The notes below the pieces were generated by a model. It had not been told where the DNA came from, made no database searches, and worked only from the letters and a program-made list of their open reading frames with translations. From assembly GCA_037957365.1 (NCBI GenBank), contig JARHVA010002007.1, positions 62,001-126,000 on the forward strand: a stretch of DNA of 64,000 nt, read 5' to 3'. The DNA comes from Torreya grandis. Taxonomy: Eukaryota; Streptophyta; Pinopsida; Cupressales; Taxaceae. Position numbers and translations under genes: made by a program. This document shows, piece by piece, positions 59,301 through 64,000 of the stretch (its first letter is position 1; every line of letters starts with the position of its first letter).

Positions 59301-60250
59301 ACAAGCTATTAATATCAAGTGGCATCGACCAAAGGTGTAGAACAGTCATCCTCAAGTTTCATTCCTAATAGAAAGAGAGTCAAAGATGACTTATAATCAT
59401 CCATGTCAAATCAAGCCAAAAGATTGAGAGCATACTTGGGTTGTGCAAGTGAAATCCTTGAATTAGACTGTGAAATCTTGATGTCAAGGAAGTAGTGTAG
59501 AAGACCCAAGTTAGTCATGTCAAATCTATCTTGTAGAGTTATCTTTATCGCCATAATAGATGATGAAGAATTCCCAGTGATCAAAAGATCATCAACATAA
59601 AGGACCAATATCAATAAAGAATCATCTTGACACAAGAAGTATTTATTGGGTTCGGAATGACACCTAGTAAAACTTGAAGTAAGGAAGAATGAATCCATCT
59701 TGGCATACCAAGCTTGAGGGACCTTTTTGAGGCCATAAATGGATCTCCTAAGTCTATAAATTAAAGATAAATCTTGAACAAACCCAGGTGGTTTCTCCAT
59801 GCAGATTTCCTCCTCAAGGTATCCATGAAGAAAGGTACTCTTTACATCTATCTGGTGCATATCCCAACCACATGTTGTGGCTATAGCTAGTGTGATTTAG
59901 ATCAAATTCATCTTTGCAACATTTGAAAAAGTCTTTGAGTAGTCAATACTAGCTACATATAAAAAACCCTTGTTGACCAATTGTGCCTTGTACTTATCGA
60001 CCAACCCATATGTTACAAACTTGGTCCGATATATGCACCTACATCAAATCATCTTCCTTCCCTTAAGAAGTGAATTTAAATCCCTAGTATGATTTTTTAT
60101 CAAGGAATAATATTATTCCTGCATAGCACTATCCCACTCAGGTATGCCTAAAGCCTCTAAAAATGTTTGTGGATCCAAAACTAAATCAAATAAGGCATGT
60201 GGAGCACTTTAATAATCTTCCCAAGTATATTTTTTATTTTCTACATTCCT
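59301..60250 (-). pseudogene. Reverse transcriptase of element H
   Basis: 59860-59411 is open for 149 codons and holds the palm and thumb: IDVKSTFLHGYLEEEICMEK (residues 4-23, first catalytic Asp kept), KPPGFVQD, RRSIYGLKKVPQAWYAKMD, and LVLYVDDLLITGN with an intact YVDD at 88-91. NLGLLHYFLDIKISQS and AQPKYALNLL follow. Upstream sequence to 60250 holds the N-terminal fingers with stops. All catalytic aspartates visible here are present, the best-kept enzyme segment in the window, but it is not part of a complete frame. Confidence 0.85.
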
Positions 60251-60559
60251 TGCCCAAGTGCCTATACTCTAAAGTGTCTACTTGGCCCAAAGAGACCCAA
60301 AAGTGGGTGAGTTAGGTGTTGACTCCTCATCCTCTGAAACATGATTAGAGGTGGATGTAGAAGACTCATCATCACTATCCTCATTTTTAGAATTGAAAGA
60401 AGAAGAATATCCTAACAAGATCCTGGCTCAGGAACCTATTCTAGATTATTAGATTCGGAAGAAGAATCATCAATTTTAAGTGAATCTAATGAAAGAAAAT
60501 AAGTGTCAATTGTTGAGTCTTTGGGACTCTCTTGAAATTGAATATTTATCTATATTAAC
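60251..60559 (-). other. Integrase-RT hinge of element H
   Basis: Decayed acidic, Ser-rich hinge (TCATCATC-type words) between integrase and RT, as usual in copia; no domain. Confidence 0.5.
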
Positions 60560-61350
60560 AACTCATATGTGGTAAGATGTAGAATGTGATACCCCTTAAC
60601 ACCATCTAGATAACTTACAAAGATGCAAGGCTTGGATTGAGGTTCTAAAGCTTTGTGTTTTTTATTCAGTACATCATAGCTAGAGATCTGAAAACTCTAA
60701 ATTGCTCAACATCATGTTTTCTTCCATGTTAAGCTTTAAAGGGAGTTATGCCTTCCAAAGCTTTATGAATAATCATGGTTTGAATATAGCAAGAAAAAAT
60801 AATGGCTTTGACCCAATACTAAGATGCCAAGAACCTAGAGTGAATCATGTAGCTAGCCATCTTTGTCAAGGATCTATTCTTACATTATAAAACTTCATTT
60901 TGTGAAGGACTATAAGTATTTTCCTGTTGTAAATCAATCCCCTCTATGGTGAAAAACTACTCAAATCTTATTCTGACATATTCACCTCCATTTTTGGTTT
61001 GACGAACCTTGATGTATTTCTTAGATTGTTTCTCAACAAGTGCCTTGAAGTCTTAAAAATATTCAAACACTTCAAATTTTTTTAAGGATGTAGACCCATG
61101 TATATCTTGAAAAATCATCAATGAAAGTGAGAATGTACTTAGCCCTTGTAAAATATAGACTGGGAAAAGGCCCAAATACATCATTGTGAACTAACTCCAA
61201 TGCTTGTGAATCCTTCCAAGCTTTGCCTTTGTCAGATTTTGCTTCGAGGTGTTTTATAAAAGAGAAACTCTCATAAAGTCCCTTAGAGAATTAGACTCAA
61301 GGAAAGCCTATGACCATGTCATTTTTGTTAATTTTTTCATGGTAGCGGTA
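60560..61350 (-). pseudogene. Integrase of element H
   Basis: Readable but fragmented. Near 61130-61030 SLMIFQDIHGSTSLKK and FKALVEKQSKKYIK mark the core, and VRQTKNGGEYV stands in the second Asp region (Asp as Lys). ENTYSPSQNEV near 60930 is the third region. Towards RT comes HKALEGITPFKA. Frames change and contain several stops. Confidence 0.7.
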
Positions 61351-61415
61351 GTTAAGGTGGCTAAATCACTCATGCCATAATTTGTTAACTCCATTTGAAT
61401 GAGTTATAAATGTAG

Positions 61416-61873
61416 TTAGAGAAGAATCGGGTGAAAAATGTGAGAAGATGTATAACCTATCTTGGTGATTTTCCCTACTATAGAATCACTATGTAACTCC
61501 TTGATGATAACTAAATCTAGTGCAAACTCAACCCTCATGCCTTTACTTATGTGAGTGATTTGATACATGGATAAGGGATTGGTTGAAAGATAAAAAACAT
61601 TTAGAACTCCTTCTATTTCAATAAACCCTCTCCCTAAAACTGGTATAGAAGTGTCATCACACAAACTTATAGAAGACATGTTACAAGGCTCTAAGGAAAA
61701 AACTCAACTAGTGAAGAACCCATGTGGTGAGAAGCACCTGAGTCAATAACCCATGAAGATGTTGAATTTTCAAATACTATAAGAGTCTTGCCCTTTTTCT
61801 TTCTCATTCCCCTTGCCTTTTGCCTTAGTAGAATCTTGGGTAGATGAATTATGCTTGATGGACTCAAGAACAC
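61416..61873 (-). pseudogene. Protease of element H
   Basis: 61873-61691 (60 codons) ends with SSWVIDSGASHHMGSSLVEF, an intact retropepsin active site. After a stop, 61679-61416 (87 codons) continues with SISLCDDTSIPVLGRGFIEI, FYLSTNPLSMYQIT and SIVGKITKIGY, the flap and the lead into integrase. One stop and a shift separate the halves. Confidence 0.85.
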
Positions 61874-62727
61874 ATATGTTATTGTTCTCTAAGAGATGAG
61901 TTAGGTGATATATTTGCTTCTTAATGCACTTGTGTTCATCATGCCCATTTTTATTAAAATAGGCACACTTAACCTTCTCTTTCTTAGGTTTGCCATTAGA
62001 ATAGGAAGCTTCAATGTTAATTTTAGAAAAAGTTGATTCTTTCTTCTTCTCTTGATCCTTATTCTTCTTATTCTTCTCTTTATTTAAATTATTTACTTTC
62101 TCATTCCCAATAGTTATGGTTTTTTTTTTTTGGAATTCAATTTTCCCATCTGGATCAACTTGGTGTGCTCTTTAGTTAAGTCAAAAATGAAAGCATTTAA
62201 AGAGGGAATTTTCCATGTAGTGCCCAAAGCACTTTTATTGCCATGAAAAGTAGAGACATATACTTAATAATCATGGCCTATTTTAGAGAGTATAAAAATA
62301 TAAAGTTGGTCATATTCTTTCTATATCCCACATTATTTCAACTGCAATCTCAAGGACTTAAACTTAGTGAATAAATCTTGAAGGGTGTCAAAGTTGCAAG
62401 GATTTGGACTAATGAGTTCATTCTCAAGCTTGTGACCTCTCATCACATATTTCCCCTAAAAATATTTCCTATAATGTTCCATACATCATGGGGTGATTTT
62501 CCAAGATCTAAGTGAAATAAGAGATCAGGTGCTATAAAAATACATAATAGCCCATATGCTTCATCACTATGGTTATACCACTTAACTATCTATGCATCTG
62601 TGCTAGGTTTAATTTCATCACCCATAGTTATCCTATACAAAAACTTACTCCTTATAATGATTGACATCTTAATTTTCCATTTGTGATAGTTAAAATGAGT
62701 TATCAGGTTGATTGAACTTGAATCCAT
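61874..62727 (-). pseudogene. gag of element H
   Basis: Start at the ATG at 62727-62725 (MDSSSINLITHFNYHKWKIK). Copia capsid helices follow: KWYNHSDEAYGLLCIFIAPD, then KSLRLQLK and SKIGHDY. Near 61985-61940 the knuckle reads CAYFNKNGHDEHKC, with the second Cys as Phe. The capsid order matches gag of C (10547-11260). About six stops. Confidence 0.75.
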
Positions 62728-63471
62728 TAGTGCAAAAATGAGTTGTAATAGTGCAAGTTTGTATCTATTGCAGAAATAAAAGTGTAGAATAGAATGGAAA
62801 GTGATATAAAAAAAAGTACACCCACCTGAAGTATGAAATGTTTAACCCCCCAAAATGTTTCAAATACATGCTCAAAATATGTCAGACTTAGTTTATAATG
62901 TGTCTAGAGTAATCAGTACAAGTCAAAAAGACATTTTTTTACAAACAGAATGAGGATGTCGGGCTCTACTAATAATGCATCCAAAGAAGATTGTACAATA
63001 GTGAGAAAATGAGAAAGATAAAATGATGTTTTGAATGTGAGGGGTTTGACCACCTTCCAAATTTAACCTCACCCTCTAGTGTTCATCGAGCGAAAATATG
63101 AAGAGTGCCCCCCAAAAAAACACTCTCATCTTTTACAATGCTCACTATATAATATTTTTTTATACAAAAAATAATAAATAAAAAATGTCCCTCTTTTTAC
63201 AATCTATTGTTTTATATAAAAATAATTAAAAAATAATAACTCATGTAGAGTTAATTTTGGCCCTTTAAATCTATATTGTTTTATAAAAAAAAGAATTAAG
63301 AGCTGACACAAATTCGTCTACCTCATAGTATTGTTTTATAAAATTAAAAAAAAAAAGACTATCCCTCTTCCCTTTTAAAAAACAACTTAAAGATATATAC
63401 TATAATGTTAATGAAATTTTGACTTTACAATTGAGGGAGATAGACTAGGCAACTAGGCCTCAAAGCATCCA
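62728..63471 (-). other. Leader of element H
   Basis: Non-coding. A TATTGTTTTATAAAA word recurs near 63206, 63266 and 63331 in A-rich DNA. No gene on either strand. Confidence 0.5.
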
Positions 63472-63489
63472 CCCAGGGCTATGGTACTC
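63472..63489 (-). other. Primer-binding site before element H
   Basis: The complement of CCCAGGGCTATGGTACTC agrees at 14 of 18 positions with the site expected from TGGTATCAGAGCCCTGGG. It lies directly against the LTR at 63490. Confidence 0.6.
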
Positions 63490-63860
63490 TCCAAATTTTT
63501 TTCTCATCTCACAAGATCATGACACTTGTCAGAATTCTCTTCAACTTCTCTCACATTCTTATGCTACACATTACCCTTGTATTTATAAAAATTGAGGGTA
63601 GGTGAGAGGAATACATTTGGCAATATCAAACCAGTTAATTGCCAAATGAATAGTCCTACCATGTGCATAAATAGATACCTACCTTGTGTACTATTGTTAA
63701 CATTCAAATATAACATGTTGAATTAGATAATTAGACATGTGGGTATGAAATTTTAAACCACATATGAGTATAACTAACATAAATTAAGTAGCCTTGATTA
63801 ATACCCAAGTTACATAGGTTAATCCCGAGTTACTCTTAACCCTTATTATTTACTCTAACA
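63490..63860 (-). repeat. LTR shared by element H and an upstream copia element
   Basis: 371 bp, starting TGTTAGAGTAAATAATAAGG on the minus strand, same family as the LTR of C. TATA at 63590-63597. A polypurine tract and RNase H tail precede it and a primer site follows it, so it is flanked by internal sequence on both sides. The stretch 63500-63536 is foreign to the family and matches the A-family LTR in the opposite orientation. Confidence 0.7.
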
Positions 63861-64000
63861 CCCTCCCTTAAGATTAACATGGTGAGAGAGAGAAATCAAA
63901 ACTCTAAAGATGGGTTTCAACAACTCAAGGTAACTAGGCAAAGTAAAAGGCTTCATAAAGATGTTGGCAACCCATTTTTTATTTATTATGTACTCCAAAC
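63861..64000 (-). pseudogene. C-terminal RNase H tail and polypurine tract of a copia element (N), cut by the window end
   Basis: On the minus strand one frame reads KKWVANIFMKPFTLPSYLEL, then HVNLKGGC. This is the usual end of copia RNase H (VADIFTKPL-type block). The last codons overlap the polypurine tract CTTAAGGGAGGG, as is common in copia. Only 140 bp are visible. Confidence 0.75.

Larger units (their letters stand above)
58379..63489 (-). mobile_element. Element H: Ty1/copia retrotransposon
   Basis: Minus strand: primer site (63489-63472), leader, gag (62727-61870), protease (61860-61416), integrase (61350-60560), RT (60250-59300), RNase H (59300-58540), polypurine tract and an LTR stub. 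Key motifs are better kept than in D. The block just before the polypurine tract (TTGGGACCCAAT, GGTTACTTGATTAGGCC) is shared with the A family. Its gag resembles that of C. It is a candidate source of enzymes for the A family. Confidence 0.8.

Overview
The window looks like intergenic DNA from a vascular plant with a very large, repeat-rich genome. It is about two-thirds A+T, and I find no intact host gene in 64 kb. Nearly everything assignable is LTR retrotransposon: several Ty1/copia lineages, one Ty3/gypsy element, and non-autonomous LTR elements. A gymnosperm would fit (old, decayed, deeply nested elements and solo LTRs), but nothing seen proves it. No rRNA, tRNA, CRISPR array or intact cellular gene was recognised.

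Layout, left to right. 1-1310 is a Sirevirus-like copia gag remnant. 1435-5218 (element A, +) and 5219-9094 (element B, -) are two non-autonomous elements sharing a ~400 bp LTR; their 3' LTR ends meet base-to-base. 9100-27498 is a copia element (C, +) split by a 14 kb insertion, M (11775-25902), which itself contains L (12821-22449), an LTR element without pol. 27499-31285 holds a third A-type copy (I, +) running into an inverted fragment (J, -). 31286-58380 is a fourth A-type copy (E, +), opened twice: by gypsy element D (31479-44436), which carries a solo LTR (37400-38503), and by copia element F (44848-56501, -), whose 3' LTR carries copia element G (45144-49556). 58379-63489 is a copia element (H, -) with readable gag, protease and RT. 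63490-64000 is an LTR with the RNase H tail of another copia element.

The order of events can be read from the target-site duplications: CTATT around G, GTTGG around F and CCACT around the solo LTR are perfect 5-bp matches. E and C are therefore older than what sits in them.

The A/I/E family lacks pol but keeps a zinc-knuckle gag-like reading frame followed by an unrecognised protein with a duplicated module, found in three copies. It shares its region upstream of the polypurine tract, and its primer-binding site, with the H group of copia elements, which may have supplied enzymes in trans. Element G carries clusters of a degenerate 12-bp palindrome (core GACGTC) in both LTRs and where its integrase should be. 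These two, the end-to-end inverted junctions and L's unassigned repetitive acidic frame are the most interesting observations.
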